Below, in pieces: positions 41,291 through 50,010 of a stretch of 64,000 bases of DNA. The stretch is taken from contig NC_008541.1 of the NCBI RefSeq assembly GCF_000196235.1, forward strand, positions 3,596,001-3,660,000, read 5' to 3'. Each line of letters begins with the position of its first letter. The first letter of the stretch is position 1. Under the pieces are notes generated by a model. That model saw nothing but the letters and a program-made list of their open reading frames with translations, was not told where the DNA came from and ran no database searches. The position numbers were made by a program, and so were the translations under genes. Source of the stretch: Arthrobacter sp. FB24 (lineage in GTDB: Bacteria; Actinomycetota; Actinomycetes; Actinomycetales; Micrococcaceae).

Positions 41291-43510
41291 ATGACCCAGA
41301 CTCCAGTGCAGCACCCAGCCGACAACACCCCTGCGGCCGCCGCCCCCGTAGCCAGGAAGGTCCCGTTCGAACGGACCCACCACGGCGACACTTTCGTGGA
41401 CAACTACGAATGGCTGCGGGCCAAGGACTCCGCGGATGTGGTGGAGCACCTCAAGGCGGAGAACGCCTACCAGGAGGCGGTCACCGCCCACCAGGAACCG
41501 CTGCGCGAAGCCATCTTCCAGGAAATCAAGGGACGCACCCAGGAGACAGACTTGTCTGTTCCGAACCGCAAGGACGGCTGGTGGTACTACACCCGTTCGG
41601 TCGAAGGCAAGGAATACGGCATCCAGTGCCGCGTCCAGGCCCAAAATACCGGGGATCCGGTGGCCGACTGGACGCCCCCGGCGGTGGAGGCCGGCGTCGA
41701 ACTTTCCGGTGAAGAAGTCCTGCTGGACTGCAACGTCGAAGCCGAAGGCAAGCCGTTCTTCGCGGTCGGCGGCACCGCCGTGACCGTGGACGGCAACCTC
41801 TACGCCTACGCCGTGGACAACGCCGGCGACGAACGCTTCACGCTGCGCTTCAAGGACCTGCGCACCGGCGAGATGCTGCCGGACGTCATCGAGAACATCT
41901 TCTACGGCGTCTCCTTCTCCCCCGACGGCACACGCCTGTTCTACACCGTGGTGGACGACGCCTGGCGCCCCTACCAGGTGAAGTCGCACGTGCTGGGCAC
42001 GCCGGTCACCGACGATGAGGTGATTTACCAGGAGGACGACGTCGCCATGTGGCTGGGCTTCGACCTCTCCTCCGACCGGCGGCACCTCGTGCTGAGCATC
42101 GGCTGCTCCGAGTACAGCGAGACGCGGCTGCTCCGCTTTGACGATTACGACGCCGGACTCAGCACCGTGATCTCCCGCGACGAACGCGTCCTCTACGAGG
42201 CCGAGCCGTTCCTGCTGGATGGCGCAGAGAAGATCCTGGTCACCCACAACCGGAACGCCATCAACTCCATGGTGTCGCTTGTGGACGCCTCCGAGCTCGC
42301 CAAGCCGCTGGCCGAGCAGCAGTGGACCACCGTCGTCGAACATTCCGACCAGGTGCGCGTCAACGGCGCGGGCGTCACGTCCACGCACGTGATTGTGTCC
42401 GTCCGCAAGGACACCATCGAGCGCGTCCAGGTGCTGGCCCTGGCCGGACTGGGCACGCCCGCGCAGGGCGATCCGGTGGAGCCTGCATTCGACGAGGAGC
42501 TGTACACCGCCGGCGTCGCAGGCTCCGATTACGAGGCCCCCGTGATCCGGATGGGCTACACCTCCTACTTCACGCCGTCGCGCGTGTACGACTTCGTGCT
42601 TCCCACCCCCGAGCAGCCGGCGGGCGAGCTGCTGCTCCGCAAGGAGAGCCCGGTGCTGGGCGGCTACTCCCCGTCCGACTACGTGGCCACCCGGGAATGG
42701 GCGACCGCGGCCGACGGCACCCGCATTCCGCTCTCGGTGCTGCGGCACGCGTCAGTGTCCCGCGATTCCTCCGCGGCCGGGCTCGTGTACGGATACGGCT
42801 CCTACGAGCTGAGCATGGACCCGGGCTTCGGCATCCCGCGGCTGTCCCTGCTGGACCGCGGGATCGTGTTCGTGATCGCGCACATCCGTGGCGGCGGCGA
42901 GCTGGGCCGGCACTGGTACGAGGACGGCAAGAAGCTCCACAAGAAGAACACGTTCACGGACTTCATCGCGGCCACGGACTGGCTCGCTTCGTCCGGGTGG
43001 GTTGATCCCGCGCGGATTGCGGCGATGGGCGGTTCCGCGGGCGGGCTGCTGATGGGCGCCGTGGCCAACCTGGCGCCGGAAAAGTATGCGGCCATTGTGG
43101 CGGCCGTGCCGTTCGTGGACGCGCTCACCACCATCCTGGACCCCGAGCTGCCGCTGTCCGCCCTGGAATGGGAGGAATGGGGCAACCCGATCACGGACCC
43201 CGAGGTGTACGCGTACATGAAGTCCTACACTCCCTACGAGAACGTTGGGCCGCTGCCGTATCCGAAGATCGCCGCCGTGACCTCGTTCAACGACACCCGC
43301 GTGCTGTACGTGGAACCGGCCAAGTGGGTGCAGGCCCTGCGCTCTGAAACCACCGGGGCGGAGCCGATCGTGATGAAGATCGAGATGGACGGCGGCCACG
43401 GCGGAGCGTCCGGCAGGTACGTCCAGTGGCGCGAACGGGCCTGGGACTATGCCTTCGTGGCCGACTCCGTAGGCGCGACGGAACTGCTGCCGGGGGCCGG
43501 GATTAAGTAG
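41291..43510 (+). CDS. ptrB: S9 family peptidase, oligopeptidase B-like
   Basis: A 739-aa serine oligopeptidase that cleaves short peptides, usually after basic residues. N-terminal beta-propeller (FERTHHGDTFVDNYEWLRAKDS... GVSFSPDGTRLFYTVVD) and C-terminal alpha/beta hydrolase. The nucleophile is in MGGSAGGLLMGAV, the acid region in SFNDTRVLYVEPAKWV, the histidine in MDGGHGGASGRY. The HIRGGGELGRHWYEDGK motif is typical of S9A. Cytoplasmic; no signal peptide. ATG 41291 is preferred to the open frame from 41198, which has no similarity. Confidence 0.93.
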   Translation: MTQTPVQHPADNTPAAAAPVARKVPFERTHHGDTFVDNYEWLRAKDSADVVEHLKAENAYQEAVTAHQEPLREAIFQEIKGRTQETDLSVPNRKDGWWYYTRSVEGKEYGIQCRVQAQNTGDPVADWTPPAVEAGVELSGEEVLLDCNVEAEGKPFFAVGGTAVTVDGNLYAYAVDNAGDERFTLRFKDLRTGEMLPDVIENIFYGVSFSPDGTRLFYTVVDDAWRPYQVKSHVLGTPVTDDEVIYQEDDVAMWLGFDLSSDRRHLVLSIGCSEYSETRLLRFDDYDAGLSTVISRDERVLYEAEPFLLDGAEKILVTHNRNAINSMVSLVDASELAKPLAEQQWTTVVEHSDQVRVNGAGVTSTHVIVSVRKDTIERVQVLALAGLGTPAQGDPVEPAFDEELYTAGVAGSDYEAPVIRMGYTSYFTPSRVYDFVLPTPEQPAGELLLRKESPVLGGYSPSDYVATREWATAADGTRIPLSVLRHASVSRDSSAAGLVYGYGSYELSMDPGFGIPRLSLLDRGIVFVIAHIRGGGELGRHWYEDGKKLHKKNTFTDFIAATDWLASSGWVDPARIAAMGGSAGGLLMGAVANLAPEKYAAIVAAVPFVDALTTILDPELPLSALEWEEWGNPITDPEVYAYMKSYTPYENVGPLPYPKIAAVTSFNDTRVLYVEPAKWVQALRSETTGAEPIVMKIEMDGGHGGASGRYVQWRERAWDYAFVADSVGATELLPGAGIK

Positions 43511-43540
43511 GGGTTCCGGCCTAGCCGCACGGACCCCCGC

Positions 43541-43614
43541 GATTTGACGATTTTGGCCGCTATGCGAGGTGCATAGCGGCCAAAATCGTCAAATCGATGA
43601 GTGTGCGGGTTACC
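43541..43614. repeat. Palindromic repeat element, copy 1 (perfect 25-bp stem)
   Basis: GATTTGACGATTTTGGCCGC plus TATGC (43541-43565) pairs perfectly with 43571-43595 around GAGGT. A conserved 19-bp tail follows (43596-43614). Nearly the same 74 bp occur at 48251-48324. It lies between two convergent genes, so it may act as a two-way terminator, but it is longer and more conserved than one needs to be. Confidence 0.9.
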
Positions 43615-44794
43615 TCTGCTCCGGCCCCAACGGGAGCGGAACGATGGGCTGGTCGTTGGCCGCGAGGTCGATGCCGAAATCCTTCGCGAAAACGAGCCGG
43701 GTGTCCTTGTAGATTCCCGGGTGGTTCTCGTCCAGCTCGAAGACCCGGGCTCCGCGCAGACGGTTACGGTCGGCGCCAGGCAGTCCATAGGCACCGAACC
43801 CTGTTCCGGGGGCGTAGCCCAGCTGAACGCCATAGTAGTTACCCATGTACGTGTTCACGTGATCGTGCCCCACGAAGTATCCGAGCACGTCCCCGCGTTC
43901 CAGGAATGCGTTGAACAGGCCGGAGTTGATGGGCCCGGGGCATTCGTCTTCGTTGCGCTCCCCCACAATGCTGTGCTTCGTGAGTGCCCGGGCGTGATCA
44001 GCGTCGGTTCGTGAGTCAAGGCTGGAGAACCACATGTTGCGGTGCTCATGAAGCGCGATGTGGCCCCACATGAGAGACGGTACCTTCTTGCCGTATTTCT
44101 GCTCGGTTGCGATGGACAGATTCCGGTACCAGCTCACCTGATCCATGCGTACCCAGTCCCAGTCCGGGTAGCCCTCGAAGTCCTGGCCGTTGATGGTGTC
44201 CGGAGCGTAGCGGCCGGTGTCGATGAGCCACAGCCCAAAGGCCGGAGCCTTGGACCGCGAGGACTGCACCAGCAGCTGCGAGTTGGAGGTGCCGGTGAGC
44301 TCCGGGGCGGAATCAGCGTTCACATTGAACTCGTAGCTCTGCAGGAACTGCAGCATTTTGGCTTCGGTCATACCCGTTCGCTGCACTGAATCTTCGTCGT
44401 GGTTGCCGAACGTCACGGCCCACGGGATCTTCCGGATTTCCATGGGCTGGACCACGTGGTTGAGTGCCTGCTTGACCTCAAGTTCCGAGTCGCAGCCGCC
44501 GTTGATCACATCTCCGTTGATCACCACAAAGTCCGGCTTCTCGGCTTCCAGGGTCCGGTTCATCAGCTCGATCGTGCGACGGTCCGTCTGCTCGTCGTCC
44601 TGGGTGTCGTTGAACTGGACAATCTTGAACCTGCCGTCCGGGCGGAAGAGCAGGCTCGGCTTTGGCGCCTTCGCACCCGGCGCCGCCTGGCTGCCGGCCG
44701 CTGCGGCCACGGTGATTCCCAGCGCGCCAAGCGTTCCGGCAGCAGCGAGTGCCGCTCTCCTGCTGAGTTTGGGCTGGTCGATACTGGTGTTCAT
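43610..44794 (-). CDS. Tat-exported metallophosphoesterase (calcineurin-like)
   Basis: A 394-aa predicted phosphodiesterase or phosphatase. Twin-arginine signal KLSRRAALAAAGTLGALGI with cleavage near GSQAA. Metal-site motifs in order: FNDTQDDEQ, DFVVINGDVINGG, VTFGNHDEDS, WGHIALHEH and GYFVGHDHVNTY. Similar to secreted purple-acid-like enzymes with the fold of DNA repair exonuclease SbcD. ATG 44794 has GAGAGG upstream; GTG 44821 is the longer alternative. Its 3' end overlaps the tail of the palindromic element. Substrate unknown. Confidence 0.88.
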   Translation of the reverse strand: MNTSIDQPKLSRRAALAAAGTLGALGITVAAAAGSQAAPGAKAPKPSLLFRPDGRFKIVQFNDTQDDEQTDRRTIELMNRTLEAEKPDFVVINGDVINGGCDSELEVKQALNHVVQPMEIRKIPWAVTFGNHDEDSVQRTGMTEAKMLQFLQSYEFNVNADSAPELTGTSNSQLLVQSSRSKAPAFGLWLIDTGRYAPDTINGQDFEGYPDWDWVRMDQVSWYRNLSIATEQKYGKKVPSLMWGHIALHEHRNMWFSSLDSRTDADHARALTKHSIVGERNEDECPGPINSGLFNAFLERGDVLGYFVGHDHVNTYMGNYYGVQLGYAPGTGFGAYGLPGADRNRLRGARVFELDENHPGIYKDTRLVFAKDFGIDLAANDQPIVPLPLGPEQR

Positions 44795-45018
44795 TGAGAC
44801 CTCTCGTTGCTGATGCTGCACAGAGGCGGCCGCAGTTCCGGGCCGCCGTTATGCCCAGACAGTAGGAGAGGCAGACGTCGCGCCCTGAAACGCGCGGTGA
44901 ACTGCCGGTGTGTACCCAAAATATGATCATCATGCTTACTATTGACTGGCATTAGGCACATCGGTGTAGAAACTGCTCACTGGGGGCAGCAGAAACCGTG
45001 CCGGAACTGGAGTTATTC

Positions 45019-45723
45019 GTGAGCACTGAACAGGGTTTGACACCGCTTTCCGACGACGAACTGATGGCACAGGGCGGCACCGCGCTTCCGGACAAGGAAG
45101 TGGCCTCCGTCCTGGACCTGAATGCCGACCTTGACCTGGGCATCAACGCTGCAGCACCCATCGACCTGGCCGTGGCAGCCAACGCCAACGTGGCGGCCCC
45201 GATCGACGCGGCAGCCTCCGCAAACATCCTCTCCTACGGCTCCGAGTCCCAGGCCCTCGCAGACCAGGGCGTGATCATCGATCAGGGGATCACCGCTGAC
45301 GCCACGGCGGATTCCACCCAGGACAGCACCATTGACCAGGCGCCCGACAGCACGGGCGCCGATTCCACCGACGGCGGTGCTACTGACGGAACCACCGCTG
45401 ACGGAACCGCCGACGGCACCCTGCCCGAGGGCTCAACGTCCGACGTCGGCGCCTTGCCGGTGGATCCCTCTGCAGCCCTGGACGGGGACCTTCTGAACGT
45501 CAATGTGGACCTGGCCGCCGACGCGGACATCGCAGCCCCGATCAACGGCGCGGTTGCGGCCAATGCCAACGTGGCTGCACCGATCGACGCGGCCGTGGCC
45601 GCCAACATCGGATCCATCGACAGCGACGCATTCGCGGTGGCCCAGCAGGATGCCATCATCAGCCAGCACATTGACGGCGAAGCCACCGCTACCGCCGACC
45701 AGCAGTCCGATCTCCGCCAGTAA
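45019..45723 (+). CDS. Duplicated-domain acidic protein, likely partner/substrate of the PqqD-M50 protease
   Basis: About 234 aa, not in any family I can name. The N-terminus (MSTEQGLTPLSDDELMAQGG) resembles a RiPP or bacteriocin leader with an ELMAQGG-like ending. Two copies of a domain of about 60 residues follow, each centred on AANANVAAPIDAA and ending AANI or SANI, separated by a Thr/Asp/Ser/Gly linker. No Cys, no signal peptide, no membrane helix. GTG 45019 has GGAG 7 bp upstream; GTG 44998 is possible. It precedes the M50 membrane protease gene by 36 bp. Role inferred from this pairing only. Confidence 0.65.
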   Translation: MSTEQGLTPLSDDELMAQGGTALPDKEVASVLDLNADLDLGINAAAPIDLAVAANANVAAPIDAAASANILSYGSESQALADQGVIIDQGITADATADSTQDSTIDQAPDSTGADSTDGGATDGTTADGTADGTLPEGSTSDVGALPVDPSAALDGDLLNVNVDLAADADIAAPINGAVAANANVAAPIDAAVAANIGSIDSDAFAVAQQDAIISQHIDGEATATADQQSDLRQ

Positions 45724-45759
45724 CGCCCGGAATCCGACGTCAATGATGAGCACGTCCTC

Positions 45760-48198
45760 ATGAGTACAGTGCACGGCGGGCCGTCCCGGTTGGACGGCCC
45801 GCCGGCCTCTTACGCGCCCACCACCGCCGGACGCCAGCCGGAAGACTCCGGGCCCGCTGTTGATTTGCCCGACGTTCCCTTCCGGGCCGACGGCATCGAG
45901 CTGATCGGCGAAACACAGGGATCCGGCTACCGCGAGCCGCCCTCGCTGGTGAGGCGCGCCGACGGGCAGGCCATCCAGCTCACCCGCCTGCTTTACTTGG
46001 TACTCGAGGCGATCGACGGCAACCGCAGCGTCGACGAGGTTGCAGAGCATGCCAGCGCCCGCTTCGGCAGGCTGGTCAGCCCGGACAACGTCCGCACGTT
46101 GATCAGCTCGCAGCTGCTGCCCCTGGGACTGCTCCGGCTGGCCGACGGTTCGCAGCCGGAGGTCAGGAAAGCCGACCCGCTGCTGGGGATGCGCTTCCGC
46201 TACACCGTCACCGATCCGGACCGCACGCGGAAACTGACCGCCCCGTTTGCAGCGCTCTTCAATCCGCTCATCATCGTGGCGGTGTGCGCAGCGTTCCTCG
46301 CTTCCTGCTGGTGGGTGCTGATGGTCAAGGGACTCGGCTCCGCCACGCACGACGCCTTCGCCAACCCGGCCCTGGTGCTGCTGGTCCTGGCCGTCACCGT
46401 TTTGTCCGCCGGCTTCCACGAGTTCGGCCATGCCGCCGCCGCACGCCGTGGCGGTGCCACGCCGGGAGCGATGGGCGCCGGCCTCTACCTGATCTGGCCC
46501 GCTTTCTTCACCGACGTCACCGACTCCTACCGGCTGGGCCGCGGCGGCCGGATCCGCACGGACCTTGGCGGACTGTATTTCAACGCGATCGTGGCCGTGG
46601 CCATCATGGGTGTCTGGTGGGCCACCGGTTTCGACGCGCTGCTGCTGGTGGTGGTCACCCAGATCCTGCAGATGGTCCGGCAGCTCCTCCCCCTGGTCAG
46701 ATTCGACGGCTACCACATCCTGGCCGACGCCACCGGGGTCCCGGACCTCTTCCAGCGCATCAAGCCGACCCTGTTGGGACTGCTGCCCTGGCGCCGGTCG
46801 GACCCGGAGGCCCAGGTGCTCAAGCCTTGGGCCCGGGCCGTGGTGACCATCTGGGTGCTGGTCACCGTGCCGCTGCTGTTGTTCAGCCTGGCAATGATGG
46901 TGATCTCACTGCCGCGGCTTCTGGGCACGGCGTGGGCCAGCGTGCTCAAACAACAGTCCCAGCTGACCGACAGCCTCGCTGCCGGGGACGTCGCCGGCGC
47001 CGCCGTCCGCGCCCTGGCGATCGCCGCCGTCGCGCTGCCCGTGGTGGGCATCTTCTACGTCCTGCTGCGCCTGGTCCGTCAGCTGACCACGGGGCTCTGG
47101 CAGAAGACCCGCGGCAAGGCAATCCAGCGCGGGGTCGCGATGGCCGCCGTCGCTGCTGTGACCGCCGGCCTGGCCTGGGCGTGGTGGCCCGGAGCGGACA
47201 CGTACCGGCCGGTGCAGCCGTACGAACGCGGCACCCTGGCTGACGTTACGACGGCGGTGTTCCCCACGGCGTCGTCCACAACGCTTCGGGAAGGACGCGC
47301 GGGAAAGACTGTGGCACTGTGGCCTGCGGGTGCAGCCAAGCCCACGAGGGAACAGCCCCAGCTGAGCATGGTGATGGTGCCCCGCACGGGTCCAGCCGCC
47401 GCCGGCACCCCGGACGCCGGCAGCGGTGCCGCCGCACCGCCGTCGTGGGTGTTCCCGTTCAACCAGCCGGCCGCACCCGAAGAGGGCGACAACCAGGCGC
47501 TGGCGGTCAACACGCAGGACGGCTCGGTGGTGTACGACGTCGCCTTCGCGCTCGTCTGGGCCGAGGACGGCGAACCGGTGGACACCACCAACGAGGCCTA
47601 CGCCTTCGCCAGCTGCTCCGACTGCGCCGCGGTGGCAGTGGGTTTCCAGGTGGTGCTGATCGTGGGCCAGGCGGATGTGATTGTTCCGGAGAACCTGTCC
47701 GCAGCCGCGAACTACAACTGCGTCCGGTGCCTCACGTATGCGCTGGCCAACCAGCTGGTGCTCACGCTGGACGGACCGCTCAGCGGTGACGGCATGGCCC
47801 GGCTCAACGCGCTGTGGGCCGAGATTGCCGAATTCGGGCGGAACCTGCAGAACGTTCCGCTGTCCGAAATCCAGGGACGCCTCGAAGGATTCAAGGAGCA
47901 GGTCATGGAGATCGTCCGGAACGACCCCAGCGCCACCAAGGGCGCCGCGACGTCCGCGACACCAAGCTCCACGGCTACCGCGACCCCCGGATCCAGCCAG
48001 GCCCCCTCACCCGGAGCCACGGCGGCGCCAACGGTCCCCGCAGGAGCGACGACGGCGGATCCGGCGCCCGCTGCTCCCGCCACCGGAGGTGCGGCAACGG
48101 AGACACCAGCTGCGACTGCGGAGCCGACGATCACGCCGACCGTGACGCCGACGGAACCGGCACTGGCCACACCTGGACCCACGTCGAACGGCGAGTAA
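45760..48198 (+). CDS. Membrane M50-like metalloprotease with N-terminal PqqD-like domain
   Basis: 812 aa. Residues about 55-130 resemble PqqD (LVRRADGQAIQLTRLLYLVL, DGNRSVDEVAEHASARFGRL). Several membrane helices follow; HEFGH at 220-224 and FDGYHIL near 315-321 give the zinc site of S2P/M50 proteases. After more helices a large external domain has two CxxC pairs (ASCSDC and NCVRC), then a long Ala/Thr/Pro tail (AATETPAATAEPTITPTVTP). This fits the peptide-zinc-metalloprotease (YydH-like) group seen in Actinobacteria, whose function is not described. Co-directional with the upstream duplicated-domain gene. Confidence 0.78.
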   Translation: MSTVHGGPSRLDGPPASYAPTTAGRQPEDSGPAVDLPDVPFRADGIELIGETQGSGYREPPSLVRRADGQAIQLTRLLYLVLEAIDGNRSVDEVAEHASARFGRLVSPDNVRTLISSQLLPLGLLRLADGSQPEVRKADPLLGMRFRYTVTDPDRTRKLTAPFAALFNPLIIVAVCAAFLASCWWVLMVKGLGSATHDAFANPALVLLVLAVTVLSAGFHEFGHAAAARRGGATPGAMGAGLYLIWPAFFTDVTDSYRLGRGGRIRTDLGGLYFNAIVAVAIMGVWWATGFDALLLVVVTQILQMVRQLLPLVRFDGYHILADATGVPDLFQRIKPTLLGLLPWRRSDPEAQVLKPWARAVVTIWVLVTVPLLLFSLAMMVISLPRLLGTAWASVLKQQSQLTDSLAAGDVAGAAVRALAIAAVALPVVGIFYVLLRLVRQLTTGLWQKTRGKAIQRGVAMAAVAAVTAGLAWAWWPGADTYRPVQPYERGTLADVTTAVFPTASSTTLREGRAGKTVALWPAGAAKPTREQPQLSMVMVPRTGPAAAGTPDAGSGAAAPPSWVFPFNQPAAPEEGDNQALAVNTQDGSVVYDVAFALVWAEDGEPVDTTNEAYAFASCSDCAAVAVGFQVVLIVGQADVIVPENLSAAANYNCVRCLTYALANQLVLTLDGPLSGDGMARLNALWAEIAEFGRNLQNVPLSEIQGRLEGFKEQVMEIVRNDPSATKGAATSATPSSTATATPGSSQAPSPGATAAPTVPAGATTADPAPAAPATGGAATETPAATAEPTITPTVTPTEPALATPGPTSNGE

Positions 48199-48250
48199 GG
48201 CTGTCCGTCGAGTGGGCCTGACGGTGGATGAGCCTGCCGAAGCCCCGGGC

Positions 48251-48324
48251 GATTTGCCGATTTTGGCCGCTATGCGAGGTGCGTAGCGGCCAAAATCGTC
48301 AAATCGATGAGTGTGCGGGTTACC
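48251..48324. repeat. Palindromic repeat element, copy 2
   Basis: Same 74-bp element as at 43541-43614 with about two differences (GATTTGCCGA and GCGTA). The changes slightly weaken the stem but keep most pairs. Again placed between convergent genes (M50 protease and GNAT). Confidence 0.9.
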
Positions 48325-48325
48325 G

Positions 48326-48883
48326 TCAACGCGTCCGTGCAGCCCATTCGTCACGCAGGATGGCGTAGACAACTTCCGTGGCCCACTCCCCCTTGTACCG
48401 CCACTTGTCCACATGCTTGGCCTCGAGGCGCATGCCCAGCCGCTCGCAGATGGCTGCCGATGCCGTGTTCAGCGCATCCAGCTTGGCGTCGATCCGGTGG
48501 AAGTTCAGGCCCTCAAAGCCGAGCTTAAGCACCGCCTCGGCCGCTTCGGTGGCGTAGCCGTGGCCGCGCGCTCCTGGGGCCAGGCTCCAGCCCACCTCGG
48601 CCTGCCCGAAGCCCGGTAGCCATTTGAGCACCACCTCGCCGATCAGGCCGGGCGAGTCCGCGGCCTCGATGGCCAGCGCCACCCAGTCGCCCTCCTGGTC
48701 GAACACAAAATTGGCGTACTTGCCCACCCGTTCCATGCACTGCGTGTAGCTCTTGGCCTCCCCTGGCAGGAACCGCGCGGTGCCGGGCAGCGAGTGGTAG
48801 GCATGGAAGGCGTCAAGGTCCGCGGCTTCGAAGCGGCGCAGGACCAGGCGTTCGGTGCGGATGGGCAGTCTGATGTCCGGCAT
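48326..48883 (-). CDS. GNAT family N-acetyltransferase (RimJ/RimL type)
   Basis: A 185-aa acyltransferase of the ribosomal-protein-acetylase subgroup. RLPIRTERLVLRRFEAADLDAF at the start, LIGEVVLKWLPGFGQAEVGWSLAPGARGHGYATEAAEAVLKLGF (R-G-x-G-Y-A acetyl-CoA loop), then NFHRIDAKLDALNTASAAICERLGMR. ATG 48883 is chosen because the family starts there; the frame is open to 48937. Acceptor unknown. Confidence 0.88.
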   Translation of the reverse strand: MPDIRLPIRTERLVLRRFEAADLDAFHAYHSLPGTARFLPGEAKSYTQCMERVGKYANFVFDQEGDWVALAIEAADSPGLIGEVVLKWLPGFGQAEVGWSLAPGARGHGYATEAAEAVLKLGFEGLNFHRIDAKLDALNTASAAICERLGMRLEAKHVDKWRYKGEWATEVVYAILRDEWAARTR

Positions 48884-49253
48884 GGATTGAGCGTACCCTC
48901 CTGCAATTCGCCTGGCTTGCGGGGTGCGGCCACCCACTTACCCCAACCCCGGGAACCGGGCAGTCCCGGTCCGGAAGCTCCCAAGGGCTCGGCACTGAAC
49001 AGTGCCTTGACCGCTCTCCGCGTCGGCCACGGACTTGCACTGGCCCGACAGGTCGACCGTTTGGCCGGGCTCTACAGTCTCCGCTCGGACGAGGTGGCGG
49101 CCTTCATGGTCCGGCAGCGGGCATTCAGGATCGGCTCGGTCACGATGAAGGCGGCCGCACGCACGCCCAAGGGGCGCAGGTACTCCTCTTCGAGGCCGAA
49201 CACCTGGGAGCGCACTTCGGCGGACTGACGTCCAGTCCGATGTCCGGCAAGGC
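48884..49253. other. 370-bp gap with a possible gene remnant
   Basis: No complete gene. A minus-strand frame across about 49080-49260 reads SAEVRSQVFGLEEEYLRPLG and FIVTEPILNARCRT, which has protein-like composition but lacks a start; it could be the decayed end of an oxidoreductase-like gene. A plus-strand frame over the same bases is also open. Undecided. Confidence 0.3.
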
Positions 49254-49604
49254 CTATGAGCCGCTGGGTCCGAGCGGTTGAGGCGCCTGACTGTCCGCGG
49301 GCCGGGCAGAACCCTTGAGCTCAACAAAAAAAGTGTGAGTTTCGGTTTCCCCGATGTTTTCTCCGGAATGATCCTGCGCGGGCAGCCAGCGGACCACCCC
49401 GGGCGGCAGCTCCACTTCCACGGAATTCCCGTTTGAGGTAATACGACGGCGGAAAGCACTGAGCGTAATCATCACGCTGTCGGGATGGCTGTGCTCAGTG
49501 GTCTTATGCCCGGGTATGTCCGTGTACTCGAGGACGCGGACCAGCTCGTTTTCGAAAGCCACCCGGTAATTCTCCGGATTCGTGTCAACAGGATCGTTCG
49601 CCAT
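49254..49604 (-). CDS. Small cupin-fold protein
   Basis: 116 aa: a single-domain cupin with ENYRVAFENELVRVLEYTDIPGHKTTEHSHPDSVMITLSAF (H-x-H metal pattern) and the second half ELPPGVVRWLPAQDHSGENIGETETHTFFVEL (final H). Possible small-molecule dioxygenase or sensor; none proven. Standalone. The TTACTATTGA-like upstream region holds no further signal. Confidence 0.78.
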   Translation of the reverse strand: MANDPVDTNPENYRVAFENELVRVLEYTDIPGHKTTEHSHPDSVMITLSAFRRRITSNGNSVEVELPPGVVRWLPAQDHSGENIGETETHTFFVELKGSARPADSQAPQPLGPSGS

Positions 49605-49799
49605 GGACGGACTTTACGCCTGCGCAACTGCTCAGACCAGAGACCTGGGATCCCCCGGTTGCCCCAGCCCGTGACCGCCGCCGGCGACGCCAGGAAGCTA
49701 ACCATGCTTACTATTGTGTGCACCTCGTTTCCAGCCGGTTCAATTGGCAGAGGTTCAATTGGCCGGTTCAGCTGTCAGGGTCACACCGAAGGAGCAGTC

Positions 49800-50006
49800 A
49801 TGGCGCTACGCAAGGGAACATCCGTGGAGTGGAACACGCCCCAGGGGCCCACCCACGGCAAGATCGTGGAGAAAAAGACCAGCGACTTCGACCTGGACGG
49901 AAACAAGCACCGCGCCAGCGAGGAAGAACCCCAGTACGTGGTGGAGTCCGCGAAGACGGGTGCACGCGCAGCCCACAAGGCATCCGCCCTGACCGAGAAG
50001 GGCTAG
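49800..50006 (+). CDS. DUF2945 (hypervirulence-associated Tudor-like) small protein
   Basis: A 68-aa protein: KGTSVEWNTPQGPTHGKIVEKKTSDFDLDGNKHRASEEEPQYVVESAKTGARAAHKASAL. The S-V-x-W-x-T-x-x-G x G-K-I pattern and the H-x-A-S-x-E-x-P-x-Y-x-V-x-S motif identify the family, of unknown function. ATG 49800 follows GGAG. The SQR-like gene starts 4 bp after its stop, so the two are coupled. Confidence 0.85.
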   Translation: MALRKGTSVEWNTPQGPTHGKIVEKKTSDFDLDGNKHRASEEEPQYVVESAKTGARAAHKASALTEKG

Positions 50007-50010
50007 GGCC

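Noticed and set aside
41288-42748. Minus-strand open frame of 486 codons
   Set aside because: Antisense shadow of the S9 peptidase gene.
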